From positions 1-11,734 of the forward strand of contig JAFRMI010000008.1 in NCBI GenBank assembly GCA_017430765.1: a stretch of DNA of 11,734 nucleotides, read 5' to 3'. Position 1 is the first letter of the stretch. Every line of letters starts with the position of its first letter. Positions 1 to 7,756 of this stretch are shown here, one piece after another. This DNA comes from Lachnospiraceae bacterium. GTDB taxonomy: Bacteria; Bacillota_A; Clostridia; Lachnospirales; Lachnospiraceae. A program made the position numbers and the translations under genes. The notes under the pieces are model-generated. The model saw nothing but the letters and a program-made list of their open reading frames with translations, was not told the DNA's origin and ran no database searches.

Positions 1-26
1 GAATTCCGAGGAATTTCCTATCCGAT

Positions 27-53
27 AAAAAAAAGCGCCTCCCGGGCGCTTTT
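27..53 (-). terminator. Intrinsic terminator closing the DUF512-der-plsY operon
   Basis: Read on the minus strand, a 6-bp GC-rich stem AGCGCC/GGCGCT (positions 45-50 and 34-39) with a 5-nt loop is followed by an uninterrupted run of T (27-34 on the complement). A few A:T pairs can extend the stem. It lies about 55 bp past the plsY stop codon, so the operon appears to end with plsY. Confidence 0.85.
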
Positions 54-56
54 CAA

Positions 57-77
57 ATTATGAGCATATTATGAGCA
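57..77. repeat. Short 10-bp tandem repeat after plsY
   Basis: ATTATGAGCA occurs at 57-66 and again at 68-77, giving a period of 11 bp. It lies between the plsY stop and its terminator. It may be a replication-slippage product; no function is evident. Confidence 0.5.
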
Positions 78-107
78 AGATCGATCCATCTCCCTCATAT
101 CATCCCA

Positions 108-752
108 TTATTTCTTCTTGAAAATAAACGTCTTATTCTCTACCCCGCGTCTCAGCCTGTCGATATTGCTCCTGTGTCTCCAGAAGATCTCAAGTACAAC
201 AAACGTGATCAGCACATAGATTTCGGTCAGATAGCCGGCCGTGGTATGGAAGTGGCCCATTTTTCCAAGAATAAATGTTCCGATCAGGAACACCGTCCCC
301 ACAAGCATGCTGGCCAGTGATACAAAATGCGTCGCCGACACTGTCCCGAAGAATACAACCGCCTCAATCAGGGTCAGCGGAAGAGACGTCGCGATGATAA
401 GCCCCGCCGTGCAGGCGACCCCCTTCCCGCCCTTAAATTTCATGTAGAACGGGTAGTTATGGCCGAGAATGCATCCGATTGCCGTGTAGATCCGGAGGAG
501 ATAGTCCATCTCATACATTTTTCTTCCGAACAGAAAATGCGTGATCAGGATCGCCAGCAGGCATTTCATGATATCCCCGATCATTACAATGAGCCCGGCT
601 TTGGGGCCGAGTGCCCGAAGCGTGTTCGTGGTTCCCGCATTGCCCGAGCCGACTTTACGGATATCGATTCCCTGCGACTTCCCGTAAAGGTATCCGGTCT
701 GAAACAGGCCGAATGCATATCCGATTGCCAGACATAAAATACGATACGCCAT
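108..752 (-). CDS. plsY: Glycerol-3-phosphate acyltransferase PlsY
   Basis: Membrane enzyme that transfers an acyl group from acyl-phosphate to sn-glycerol-3-phosphate, making lysophosphatidic acid, the first step of phospholipid synthesis in most Gram-positives. The 214 residues match the usual family length. The three conserved cytoplasmic motifs are visible: GSGNAGTTNTLRALG (about 35-49), GHNYPFYMKFKGGKG (97-111), and the C-terminal HRSNIDRLRRG (193-203) followed by a basic tail. Hydrophobic stretches near 3-22, 52-75, 113-135, 138-162 and 175-191 fit a multi-spanning protein. An AAGGAG ribosome-binding site sits 8 nt before the ATG. It is the last gene of the operon, 66 bp after der. In many Clostridia gpsA follows plsY; here a terminator follows instead. 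Confidence 0.95.
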   Translation of the reverse strand: MAYRILCLAIGYAFGLFQTGYLYGKSQGIDIRKVGSGNAGTTNTLRALGPKAGLIVMIGDIMKCLLAILITHFLFGRKMYEMDYLLRIYTAIGCILGHNYPFYMKFKGGKGVACTAGLIIATSLPLTLIEAVVFFGTVSATHFVSLASMLVGTVFLIGTFILGKMGHFHTTAGYLTEIYVLITFVVLEIFWRHRSNIDRLRRGVENKTFIFKKK

Positions 753-818
753 AATCCGTTCTCCTTTTCATGCATGAAGTCAATTGATTTTGATCTGTCA
801 ATAACGGCCCGCTGCAGC

Positions 819-2165
819 TTATCCGCTGACTGTCGTTTTGTCTCTCTCAGACCGTTCCCTGACGATCATCCGAAGGGCCGTCCCCTTAAATGCGAACGAC
901 TCCCTGATCTGGTTTTCGATATACCGAAGATATGAAAAATGCATCAGCTCCTTGTCATTGACAAAGATCACAAACGTCGGCGGTTTTACGCCCACCTGCG
1001 TAATATAATAGAGTTTCAGTCTCCGCCCCTTGTCTGTCGGCGGCGCCTGCAGCGCGACTGCCTCCATGAGAATTTCATTGAGGACGCCTGTCGCTACGCG
1101 GCGGGACTGGTTCGTGAGCACCATCTCGATGACCGCGAACAGTTTGTTCAGCCGCTGGCCCGTCTGCGCTGAGATGAAGACCACCTCCGCGTAGGACAGG
1201 TAGGACAGGATCCGGCGCACGTCCTTTTCAAAATCACGGGTGCTGTTTGAATGCTTGTCGGCAACGGCGTCCCATTTATTGACAGCGATGACAATGCCCT
1301 TTCCCCTCTCGTGGGCGATCCCGGCGATTTTGGCATCCTGTTCGGAGATTCCTTCCACCGCGTCGATGACAATGACGACCACATCGGCCCTCTCAACAGC
1401 TGTGACTGTCCGGATCACTGTGTACCGCTCAAGTTCTTCTTTCACCTTGCTCTTGCGGCGGAGGCCCGCGGTGTCGATAAAGATATAATCCTTCCCGTTA
1501 AAACGGACCGGTGTGTCGATGGCGTCCCGCGTCGTTCCCGCGATGTCCGATACGATCACCCGCCGCTCACCGATCAGCTTGTTGATGATACTGGATTTGC
1601 CGACGTTAGGTTTCCCGACGATCGCGATCTTCGGCGTCTCGTCGTCCTCTTCTTCGTCGATCGCCTCCTCAAAATAGTTCGTGACCTGGTCGAGAAGGTC
1701 CCCGATCCCCTGCTTGTTCGCCGCGGAGATCGGCACCGGATCGCCGATTCCCAGTTCGTAGAACTCATACACATACGGCGACTGCTTGACATAATTATCC
1801 ACCGCATTGACCGCGAGCACGACCGGTTTCCCCGACTTGCGAAGCATGTCCGCGACTTTGCCGTCGGTGTCCTGCAGGCCGCCGCGAAGATCCGTCATAA
1901 AGATGATGACGTCCGCGGTCTCGATAGCGATCTGTGCCTGCTCGCGCATCTGCCGCAGAATCACATCGCTGCTCTCCGGCTCAATTCCTCCCGTATCAAT
2001 CACTGTAAAATGATACCCCGCCCAGTCCACATCCGCATAGATCCGGTCTCTCGTCACACCGGGCGTGTCCTTTATAATCGAAATGTTTCTTCCGGCAAGT
2101 GCATTGAAGAGCGTGGATTTTCCCACATTCGGCCTTCCCACAATCGCCACAATCGGTTTACTCAT
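819..2165 (-). CDS. der: Ribosome-assembly GTPase Der (EngA)
   Basis: Essential tandem GTPase needed for maturation of the 50S ribosomal subunit. With the start at 2165 it has 448 residues, a normal length. Domain 1 has G1 GRPNVGKS (10-17), the DTPGVTRD switch region (33-40) and G3 DTGG (57-60). Domain 2 has G1 GKPNVGKS (184-191), G3 DTAG (231-234) and G4 NKWD (296-299). A KH-like RNA-binding domain occupies roughly 360-440. The frame opens four codons earlier at 2177, but the GGAG inside those codons lies 6 nt before the ATG at 2165 and makes the downstream start the better one. Oddity: G4 of domain 1 reads NAVD (120-123) rather than NKxD. The gene sits 125 bp after the DUF512 gene. That gap shows only weak hairpins and no clear promoter, so co-transcription is likely. 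Confidence 0.96.
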   Translation of the reverse strand: MSKPIVAIVGRPNVGKSTLFNALAGRNISIIKDTPGVTRDRIYADVDWAGYHFTVIDTGGIEPESSDVILRQMREQAQIAIETADVIIFMTDLRGGLQDTDGKVADMLRKSGKPVVLAVNAVDNYVKQSPYVYEFYELGIGDPVPISAANKQGIGDLLDQVTNYFEEAIDEEEDDETPKIAIVGKPNVGKSSIINKLIGERRVIVSDIAGTTRDAIDTPVRFNGKDYIFIDTAGLRRKSKVKEELERYTVIRTVTAVERADVVVIVIDAVEGISEQDAKIAGIAHERGKGIVIAVNKWDAVADKHSNSTRDFEKDVRRILSYLSYAEVVFISAQTGQRLNKLFAVIEMVLTNQSRRVATGVLNEILMEAVALQAPPTDKGRRLKLYYITQVGVKPPTFVIFVNDKELMHFSYLRYIENQIRESFAFKGTALRMIVRERSERDKTTVSG

Positions 2166-2290
2166 AAATATCTCCATTTTGCCGCCGCTTGCCGGCGCCG
2201 CAGACAGCCGTAAAAAATTACAGCAGTCCCTCCGGGGTACTTCCCCTCCACAGGTTTCATTTATGCAAATGCAGCACTCCTAAAGAGCAC

Positions 2291-3868
2291 TTACTGTTCA
2301 TATATCTGCCGCTCATCACAGGGCTGCGGCGGAAACCCCAGGACAGCCCGCACAAGATCTTCCCCCCGGTCCCACACGACCCTGACGGGAACGCTAAGAG
2401 ACCGGCTCACCTCATCCACCGTCACATCATCGAGAAAGACCTGCTCCCCTCTCCGCAGCATCGTGGAGGGAATCAAAAGTTCGTCGCCGATCGGAATTCC
2501 CGACGACACCCGCTCCTTCAGCTGCCGGATCAGGTCGCCTCCGGTGATCAGTCCGGTCACGGTGATCCGTTCCCCGAAGAAATCATTCCGGATCGCCGCC
2601 ACATCCGCGTGGTGCCCCGGAAAAGCCTCTTCGATCCGTTCCATCACCCTTCGCAGATATGTCTCGGCGAGAAGGCCGCTCACGGCCGTAGTGTGCCGGA
2701 CGGCAGGCATGTTCTCTTCCGCCGTTCTGCCTGCAGAATCCCTGAATCCGCCATCTTCGTCCTGCTGCAGTTCCTTAGAGCCGCATACGCTTTCCGCATC
2801 GCTGCTGGCGGGGCGGATGGTGAGAAACTGCTCATTTTTCGTAAGAATCCGCGACGCATACGCCGCGATGGCGGCGTCCGTCTCAATCTGCTGGAGGCGG
2901 ATCATGCCGACGCCGTTCTCATACTGGACGAAACCGTCATAGTTTTCCTCCGGCGGAAGCTCACGTCCCGCCAGAATGTACCACTCATCCGAAGCATGGA
3001 TAAAATGCCGCGGTGCCCCGCGCATCAGATCCGGCACCTCCTCCCCCTCCTCGGGTATATACGCCGCCGCGAGGGAGTCCCAGATCCGCTTCTGCCAGGC
3101 TTCAATCTGGTCGATGACACGGGAGGCGTCCTCCGGTGTAAACGGCTGCAGGGGAGTCAGATTGTCACGGAACCGTGTGAGTCCGACAGGTACCACAGAT
3201 ACGCTCTGCATCTCCGGGAGGTAAGCCGTCAGATCCCGGATCGTGCGGTCCAGCTCCGCGCCGTCGTTCCAGCCCTTGCAGAGGACGATCTGGCCGTTCA
3301 TTGCGATGCGGGCGTCTTTGAGGCGCTGCATTTTCGGAAAAATGCGGCCGGCAAAGCGGTTCTTCAGCATCTTCACGCGAAGTTCCGGGTTCGTTGTATG
3401 CACGGAGATATTGATCGGCTCCATGCGGTAGCGGATGATCCGGTCGATATCGTGGTCCGACATATTGGTGAGCGTCACATAGTTGCCCTGCAGAAAGGAA
3501 AGACGCGAGTCGTCATCTTTAAAATAGAGGGTACTTCGCATGCCCTTTGGCATCTGGTCGATAAAGCAGAAAATGCAGCGGTTGCAGCATGAGCGGCAGT
3601 CGTCCATAAGACCGCTTTCAAACTCCACGCCGAAATCCTCGTCCGCATCCTTGTCGACCGATACGAGGGTCTCATCGCCATTCTCCTCGCGGATCAGGAC
3701 CTCGATGTGCTCCTCCAGCATGAGAAACCGGTAGTCAAAGACGTCCTCGACCGTCTGCCCGTTGACGGACACCAGGTACATTCCGGGCATAACACCCATC
3801 TCCCAGGCGTAACTGCCCTCCTCCACTTTACTGATCCTGTGACCGCTCCCAGCCGCCAAACCGCTCAT
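2291..3868 (-). CDS. DUF512 family radical-SAM protein with N-terminal PDZ-like domain
   Basis: Putative Fe-S oxidoreductase of unknown reaction; in Clostridia it is typically encoded just upstream of der. Numbering from the start at 3868 (525 residues): a PDZ-like segment (about 10-60, with the family signature VNGQTVEDVFDYRF), then a radical-SAM CX3CX2C cluster at C94, C98 and C101 with extra cysteines at 91 and 95, followed by the family-typical FIDQMPKGMRSTLYFKDDDS and LSFLQGNYVTLTN. The C-terminal DUF512 part includes RNDFFGERITVTGLITGGD (427-445) and GDELLIPSTMLRRGE (461-475). Residues about 355-392 form a low-complexity, charged insertion not typical of the family. The frame opens further at 3988, but the promoter at 3912-3940 lies inside that extension and family members begin near the PDZ segment, so 3868 is preferred. 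The ribosome-binding site there is poor. Confidence 0.9.
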   Translation of the reverse strand: MSGLAAGSGHRISKVEEGSYAWEMGVMPGMYLVSVNGQTVEDVFDYRFLMLEEHIEVLIREENGDETLVSVDKDADEDFGVEFESGLMDDCRSCCNRCIFCFIDQMPKGMRSTLYFKDDDSRLSFLQGNYVTLTNMSDHDIDRIIRYRMEPINISVHTTNPELRVKMLKNRFAGRIFPKMQRLKDARIAMNGQIVLCKGWNDGAELDRTIRDLTAYLPEMQSVSVVPVGLTRFRDNLTPLQPFTPEDASRVIDQIEAWQKRIWDSLAAAYIPEEGEEVPDLMRGAPRHFIHASDEWYILAGRELPPEENYDGFVQYENGVGMIRLQQIETDAAIAAYASRILTKNEQFLTIRPASSDAESVCGSKELQQDEDGGFRDSAGRTAEENMPAVRHTTAVSGLLAETYLRRVMERIEEAFPGHHADVAAIRNDFFGERITVTGLITGGDLIRQLKERVSSGIPIGDELLIPSTMLRRGEQVFLDDVTVDEVSRSLSVPVRVVWDRGEDLVRAVLGFPPQPCDERQIYEQ

Positions 3869-3911
3869 CCCCAATTGTACGAAGTCCGAAACAATAACCC
3901 AATATAATGAC

Positions 3912-3940
3912 ACTATAACAAGTTTCTGTCTGATTCGCAA
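3912..3940 (-). promoter_or_regulatory. Predicted sigma-A promoter of the DUF512-der-plsY operon
   Basis: On the minus strand TTGCGA (3935-3940) is separated by exactly 17 bp from TATAGT (3912-3917). Transcription would start near 3905, giving a leader of roughly 37 nt to the ATG at 3868. This placement argues against the longer frame opening at 3988. Confidence 0.65.
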
Positions 3941-3956
3941 GTTTCGAAAGAATCGG

Positions 3957-4044
3957 ACCACGGGGACAGGAACCGCGGCTGGGCGCACGGCAATTAAAAA
4001 ACCTTGAAACGACGGGAAAATCGACGACTTTAAGGAGCGTCCCC
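3957..4044 (+). repeat. 88-bp interspersed repeat, unit A
   Basis: One of four 88-bp units. It starts ACCACGGGGACAGGAACC, ends TTTAAGGAGCGTCCCC, and shares AAAAAACCTTGAA with unit B at the identical internal offset (base 40). The ends contain a 6-bp terminal inverted repeat, GGGGAC/GTCCCC. It lies between the divergent promoters of the DUF512 operon and prs without interrupting either. The rest of this 352-bp gene-free stretch (3869-4220) holds only those two promoters; I see nothing else in it. Confidence 0.85.
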
Positions 4045-4123
4045 GATGGCTGCATTTTCCATAGGATACAGGGCTGCGGCTTCACCCTTCCCCATGCCAA
4101 AGCTTCATCTCTATGGTTCATCC

Positions 4124-4153
4124 TAGACATGAATTTAAGGGATATGGTATACT
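4124..4153 (+). promoter_or_regulatory. Predicted sigma-A promoter of prs
   Basis: TAGACA (4124-4129) is followed after 18 bp by TATACT (4148-4153), which is preceded by TGG and so has an extended -10 element (TGnTATACT). The implied leader is about 60 nt before the prs ATG at 4221. Confidence 0.6.
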
Positions 4154-4220
4154 TGAGTCGCAATAAAAACGTTTTATCTGGTGCTTTTTCAGGAATGAAT
4201 CAGGATGATCGGAGGACTGC

Positions 4221-5447
4221 ATGACTGTGGCGCAACATGTTGAAAAGAAGCTCCCCGTCGCACCGCTCAAGATTGCATACCTTGAGGGAAGCCGGCCAAT
4301 TGCGAAGCAACTGAACTCGAACATTATCAAGATGAGACGGCAGATTGCGGATAAGGATCCGTCCGCACAGGCTATTGCCGGCTACATTGAGAATAACTAC
4401 CTTCTGGATTTTAAACTGCATCGCTACGGAACCGGCGAAGGATATGCCCAGATTCTGGAAACAGTCCGCGGCGTAGACCTCTATATCGTCGCCGATGTCA
4501 TAAATTACAGTGTCACTTACAGTGTCTGCGGGAAGACGAATCATATGTCTCCGGACAACCACTATCAGGATCTGAAGCGCCTGATCACCGCGGTCGGCGG
4601 AAAAGCGCACCGCATCACGGTTGTCATGCCCTTCCTCTATGAGAGCCGGCAGCACAAGCGGACATCGAGGGAGTCGCTGGACGCGGCGATGGCCATCAAG
4701 GAGCTCCAGTCCTACGGCGTCTGCGAGATCATCACGGTTGACGCCCATGACCCGAGAGTCAAGACAGCCGCCCCGCTCACCGGTTTCGACAATCTCATGC
4801 CGACGTACCAGTTTGTCCGCGCGCTGCTGAAGTGCTGTCCGGATATCAATTTTGACAGCAATCACTTTATGGTGATCAGCCCGGATGAAGGGGCCATGAA
4901 CCGCGCCGTGTATTTTTCCAATGTCCTCGGCGCAGACATCGGCATGTTTTACAAACGGCGTGACTACTCAAGAATCGTGAACGGCAAGAACCCCATCGTC
5001 GCGCATGAGTTTCTGGGCGCGTCCGTCAAAGGCAAGGACTGCGTCATCATCGATGACATGATCTCCTCCGGCGGATCCATGCTGGATGTCTGCAAGCAGA
5101 TGAAGGAGCGCGGCGCGAACCGCATTTTCATCTGTACGACGTTTGGTCTTTTCACGAACGGCTTTGAGAAGTTCGACGAGTTCTATGAAAAGGGCATGTT
5201 CACGAAGATCATCACGACGAACTGCTGCTACCAGCCGCCCGAACTCCTGAAAAAGCCGTACTACGAAACCGCGAATATGTATAAATATCTCGCCAGTGTC
5301 ATCAACAGTCTGAATCATGATGATTCCATGGCGAAGATTAAGAAGACATCCCACAAGATCTCCCGGATTCTTGACAAGAATCTGAGCGGCCAGGATCCGA
5401 GCATGAAGCCGATCCTTCCGTCGAACCAGATCATGCTGGATGTGTAA
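4221..5447 (+). CDS. prs: Ribose-phosphate pyrophosphokinase (PRPP synthetase), long form
   Basis: Makes 5-phosphoribosyl-1-pyrophosphate from ribose-5-phosphate and ATP for purine, pyrimidine, NAD, histidine and tryptophan synthesis; cytoplasmic. Recognisable family elements in order: MPFLYESRQHKRTSRES (136-152, equivalent of the ATP-binding/flexible-loop region), TVDAHDPRV (172-180), the PDEGAMNRA region (221-229), YKRRDYS (244-250), and the PRPP-binding loop DCVIIDDMISSGGSM (273-287). At 408 residues it is about 90 longer than the classical enzyme of about 315, with an N-terminal extension of about 20-40 residues and a C-terminal tail of about 50. Long forms of this kind are known in Lachnospiraceae. 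GGAGG sits 5 nt before the ATG. The gene is monocistronic, with its own promoter and terminator. Confidence 0.92.
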   Translation: MTVAQHVEKKLPVAPLKIAYLEGSRPIAKQLNSNIIKMRRQIADKDPSAQAIAGYIENNYLLDFKLHRYGTGEGYAQILETVRGVDLYIVADVINYSVTYSVCGKTNHMSPDNHYQDLKRLITAVGGKAHRITVVMPFLYESRQHKRTSRESLDAAMAIKELQSYGVCEIITVDAHDPRVKTAAPLTGFDNLMPTYQFVRALLKCCPDINFDSNHFMVISPDEGAMNRAVYFSNVLGADIGMFYKRRDYSRIVNGKNPIVAHEFLGASVKGKDCVIIDDMISSGGSMLDVCKQMKERGANRIFICTTFGLFTNGFEKFDEFYEKGMFTKIITTNCCYQPPELLKKPYYETANMYKYLASVINSLNHDDSMAKIKKTSHKISRILDKNLSGQDPSMKPILPSNQIMLDV

Positions 5448-5461
5448 AATGCATCCAACCC

Positions 5462-5490
5462 AAGCCACCGGCCAGTCCGGTGGCTTTTTT
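5462..5490 (+). terminator. Intrinsic terminator of prs
   Basis: A perfect 10-bp stem AAGCCACCGG/CCGGTGGCTT (5462-5471 and 5477-5486) with loop CCAGT is followed by T residues through 5490. It starts 15 bp after the prs stop codon. Confidence 0.93.
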
Positions 5491-5541
5491 CATAATTATG
5501 AACCGCAAATACAGTCCTTCATCTCCTAACCGCCGAGACAG

Positions 5542-5569
5542 AAAAAATCCAGCCTTTCGGCTGGATTTT
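5542..5569 (-). terminator. Intrinsic terminator of the EF-G paralogue (possibly bidirectional)
   Basis: An 11-bp stem AAAATCCAGCC/GGCTGGATTTT (5544-5554 and 5559-5569) with a 4-nt loop. On the minus strand it ends in a run of T and lies just past the fusA2 stop. The A-rich and T-rich flanks would let it act on either strand, as a backup for prs. Confidence 0.88.
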
Positions 5570-5579
5570 CGTGTGTACA

Positions 5580-7670
5580 TTATTCGCTTTCCTTGCCGAC
5601 CTCGTCCGCGCGGAGAGCCACCTGCTTCGCCTGCACGTCCGCCGGTGCCTGCTCATAGCGGGCAAACTCGAAGGAGAATTCTCCGGAGCCGCCGGTCATG
5701 GAACGGAGGACCGTGCCGTATCCGTAGATCTCGGTCTGCGGGACATCCGCCTCGACCACTGTGAGGCCCTTGCCGGCCGGGTTCATTCCGAGGACGCGTC
5801 CGCGTCTCTTGTTGAGATCGCCCATGACGTCGCCGGTGAACTGGTCTTTGACCTTAACCTTCAGGTTGATGATGGGCTCAAGAAGGATCGGATCCGCCTT
5901 CATGAAGCCGTCCTTGAATGCGAGGTGCGTCGCGGTCTTGAACGCCTGCTCGGAGGAGTCAACCGGGTGGTAGGAGCCGTCGTACAGAGTCGCCTTGACG
6001 CCGACAACCGGATACGCGGCGAGCGGTCCGGCCTGGACGCACTCGGTGAGGCCCTTCTCAACCGCCGGGTAATAGTTCTTCGGGACAGCGCCGCCGACGA
6101 CCTCAATCGCGAACTCATAGGGCTCCTCGAGGTTTCCGCTCGGCTCGAAGCGCATTCTGACGTCACCGTACTGGCCGTGTCCGCCGGATTGCTTCTTGTG
6201 CTTGCCCTGGACATCGGACTTCTTGCGGATCGTCTCACGGAACGCGACCTTCGGCTCGGAGAGCTCGATCTCGACCTTGTATCTCTCCTTCAGCTTGCTC
6301 TTGATGATATCGATTTGCTGATCGCCGATACCATAGATGAGCGACTGATGGTTCGCCGCGTCGACAACCGTCTTAAATGTAAGATCCTCGGCAGCAAGTC
6401 TTCCGAGTGCCTGCGCGACCTTATCCTCGTCGCCCTTCTTCGCGGCGCGGTATCTCTCGATGGTATACGGCACAGAAAGTTCTGTCTTCGGGAATGTAAC
6501 CGGATTCGCCTTCACGGAGAGCGTGTCGCCTGTCGCGACGTCGTTCAGCTTCGCGAGAGCGCCGATATCGCCGGCAGCAAGTTCGGTGACTTCCTGCGGC
6601 TTATTTCCACGCATGACATAGAGCTTGCCGAGTCTCTCGTCGGAGGACTTGTCGACATTGTAAAGCGTGTCGTCTGCGGTCACGGTGCCGGAGCAGACCT
6701 TGATCAGGTTGTATTTTCCGATAAACGGATCCGCGATGGTCTTGAAGACGTATGCGCTCTTCTCCTTAGAGGAGTCATAGTTCGCCTCAAACGCCTCTCC
6801 GTTCTTGGCATACGTTCCTTTGATTTCCCTCTTGGAGGGATCCGGGAAATACGCGACAATATCGTCGAGCAGGTTCTTCACGCCCATCAGATTAACAGGA
6901 GATCCGCACAGAACCGGAACGATGGAGCAGTCCGCGACATTGATGGCGATCGCTTCCGCGATTTCCTGCGGTGTGAACTCGTCGCCGCCGAAATATCTCT
7001 CCATGAACTCCTCGCTGGATTCCGCTACGGACTCCATCAGGCTGTCATGGTCATGCTCAAGTTCATCCGTAAGCTGATCCGGAATATCCGTATTCTGGAG
7101 GTCGCCTTTGCCCACGAACTTGAAGCCGGCCTGCTTCACGACATCGACGACGCCGCAGAACTTGCCGTCCTCACGGATCGGCAGGCAGATCGGAGCAATC
7201 TTGTTGCCGTACATATCCTGCAGATTCTCAACGATCGTGCGGTAACTGACGTCGCCGTTGTCCAGCTCCGTCACGTAGATCATGCGCGGAAGGTTATTCG
7301 CCTCGCAGAGGTTCCACGCCTTCTCCGTACCGACCTGCACGCCGCTCTTGCCGGAGACCACGATAATCGCGGCATCCGCCACACCGGCGCACTCCTCGAC
7401 TTCACCCACAAAATCGAAATAACCGGGCGTATCCAGGATGTTGATCTTCGCCTTATTCCATTCCACCGGAACGACAGAAGCCGTGATGGAAAACTTTCTC
7501 TTGATCTCCTCTTTATCGTAATCGCTGATGGTGTTGCCGTCCGTGACGGTTCCCATGCGGCTTGTCACGCCGGAGAGATGAGCCATCGACTCTGTGAGAG
7601 TCGTCTTCCCCACTCCGCCGTGTCCAAGTAAAACGACGTTGCGAATCTTGTCTGTACTGTAGACGTTCAT
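5580..7670 (-). CDS. Elongation factor G-like GTPase (second, non-canonical EF-G)
   Basis: A full-length EF-G-type protein (696 residues) covering the GTPase domain, a domain II beta-barrel, domains III and IV, and a C-terminal domain V. G1 is GHGGVGKT (16-23) in place of the AHxDxGKT of canonical EF-G; G3 is DTPG (80-83). Domain IV has GGAVPKNYYPAVEKG and DGSYHPVDSSEQAF, the signature of translocase-type factors. G4 is TELD (134-137), not NKxD. The divergent G1 and G4 place it with the auxiliary EF-G group rather than housekeeping FusA; a role in translocation, recycling or stress translation is inference. The frame opens at 7736, but GGAGG sits 6 nt before the ATG at 7670 and family homology begins there. 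No str-operon ribosomal genes flank it, which also suggests a paralogue. Confidence 0.9.
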   Translation of the reverse strand: MNVYSTDKIRNVVLLGHGGVGKTTLTESMAHLSGVTSRMGTVTDGNTISDYDKEEIKRKFSITASVVPVEWNKAKINILDTPGYFDFVGEVEECAGVADAAIIVVSGKSGVQVGTEKAWNLCEANNLPRMIYVTELDNGDVSYRTIVENLQDMYGNKIAPICLPIREDGKFCGVVDVVKQAGFKFVGKGDLQNTDIPDQLTDELEHDHDSLMESVAESSEEFMERYFGGDEFTPQEIAEAIAINVADCSIVPVLCGSPVNLMGVKNLLDDIVAYFPDPSKREIKGTYAKNGEAFEANYDSSKEKSAYVFKTIADPFIGKYNLIKVCSGTVTADDTLYNVDKSSDERLGKLYVMRGNKPQEVTELAAGDIGALAKLNDVATGDTLSVKANPVTFPKTELSVPYTIERYRAAKKGDEDKVAQALGRLAAEDLTFKTVVDAANHQSLIYGIGDQQIDIIKSKLKERYKVEIELSEPKVAFRETIRKKSDVQGKHKKQSGGHGQYGDVRMRFEPSGNLEEPYEFAIEVVGGAVPKNYYPAVEKGLTECVQAGPLAAYPVVGVKATLYDGSYHPVDSSEQAFKTATHLAFKDGFMKADPILLEPIINLKVKVKDQFTGDVMGDLNKRRGRVLGMNPAGKGLTVVEADVPQTEIYGYGTVLRSMTGGSGEFSFEFARYEQAPADVQAKQVALRADEVGKESE

Positions 7671-7756
7671 ATAAACCTCCCGAAGCATTATTTTCAGTAT
7701 CAGGGAAACAGCTGCGCACAATGAAAATGCAGCCATCCCGAACTGCGCATAGGAAC

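Noticed and set aside
2..15. Perfect short inverted repeat AATTCC-GA-GGAATT at the left edge
   Set aside because: It has a 6-bp arm with a 2-nt gap, too short to support a function, and the context is cut off by the window edge.
2166..2290. Separate promoter or terminator between the DUF512 gene and der
   Set aside because: Only a 4-bp GGGG/CCCC hairpin and no convincing -35/-10 pair; an operon with a longer spacer is simpler.
2189..3592. A 467-codon plus-strand frame opposite the DUF512 gene (and a similar one opposite der at 1251-2213)
   Set aside because: Shadow frames: Arg/His/Pro-rich, no ribosome-binding site of note, and no family similarity, while the minus-strand genes carry clear motifs.
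5571..7631. A 686-codon open frame on the plus strand opposite the EF-G paralogue
   Set aside because: It is antisense to a clearly conserved gene. Its protein has the Arg/Leu/Asp-rich composition typical of the complement of GC-rich coding DNA, and it lacks any recognisable domain.
7671..7736. 22-codon N-terminal extension of the EF-G paralogue
   Set aside because: A strong GGAGG precedes the ATG at 7670, family homology begins there, and the extension lies in the leader without a ribosome-binding site.
7671..7750. Riboswitch or attenuator in the fusA2 leader
   Set aside because: Only short TGCGCA and GCTGC/GCAGC pairings are visible, with no terminator stem plus T-run and no known aptamer pattern.
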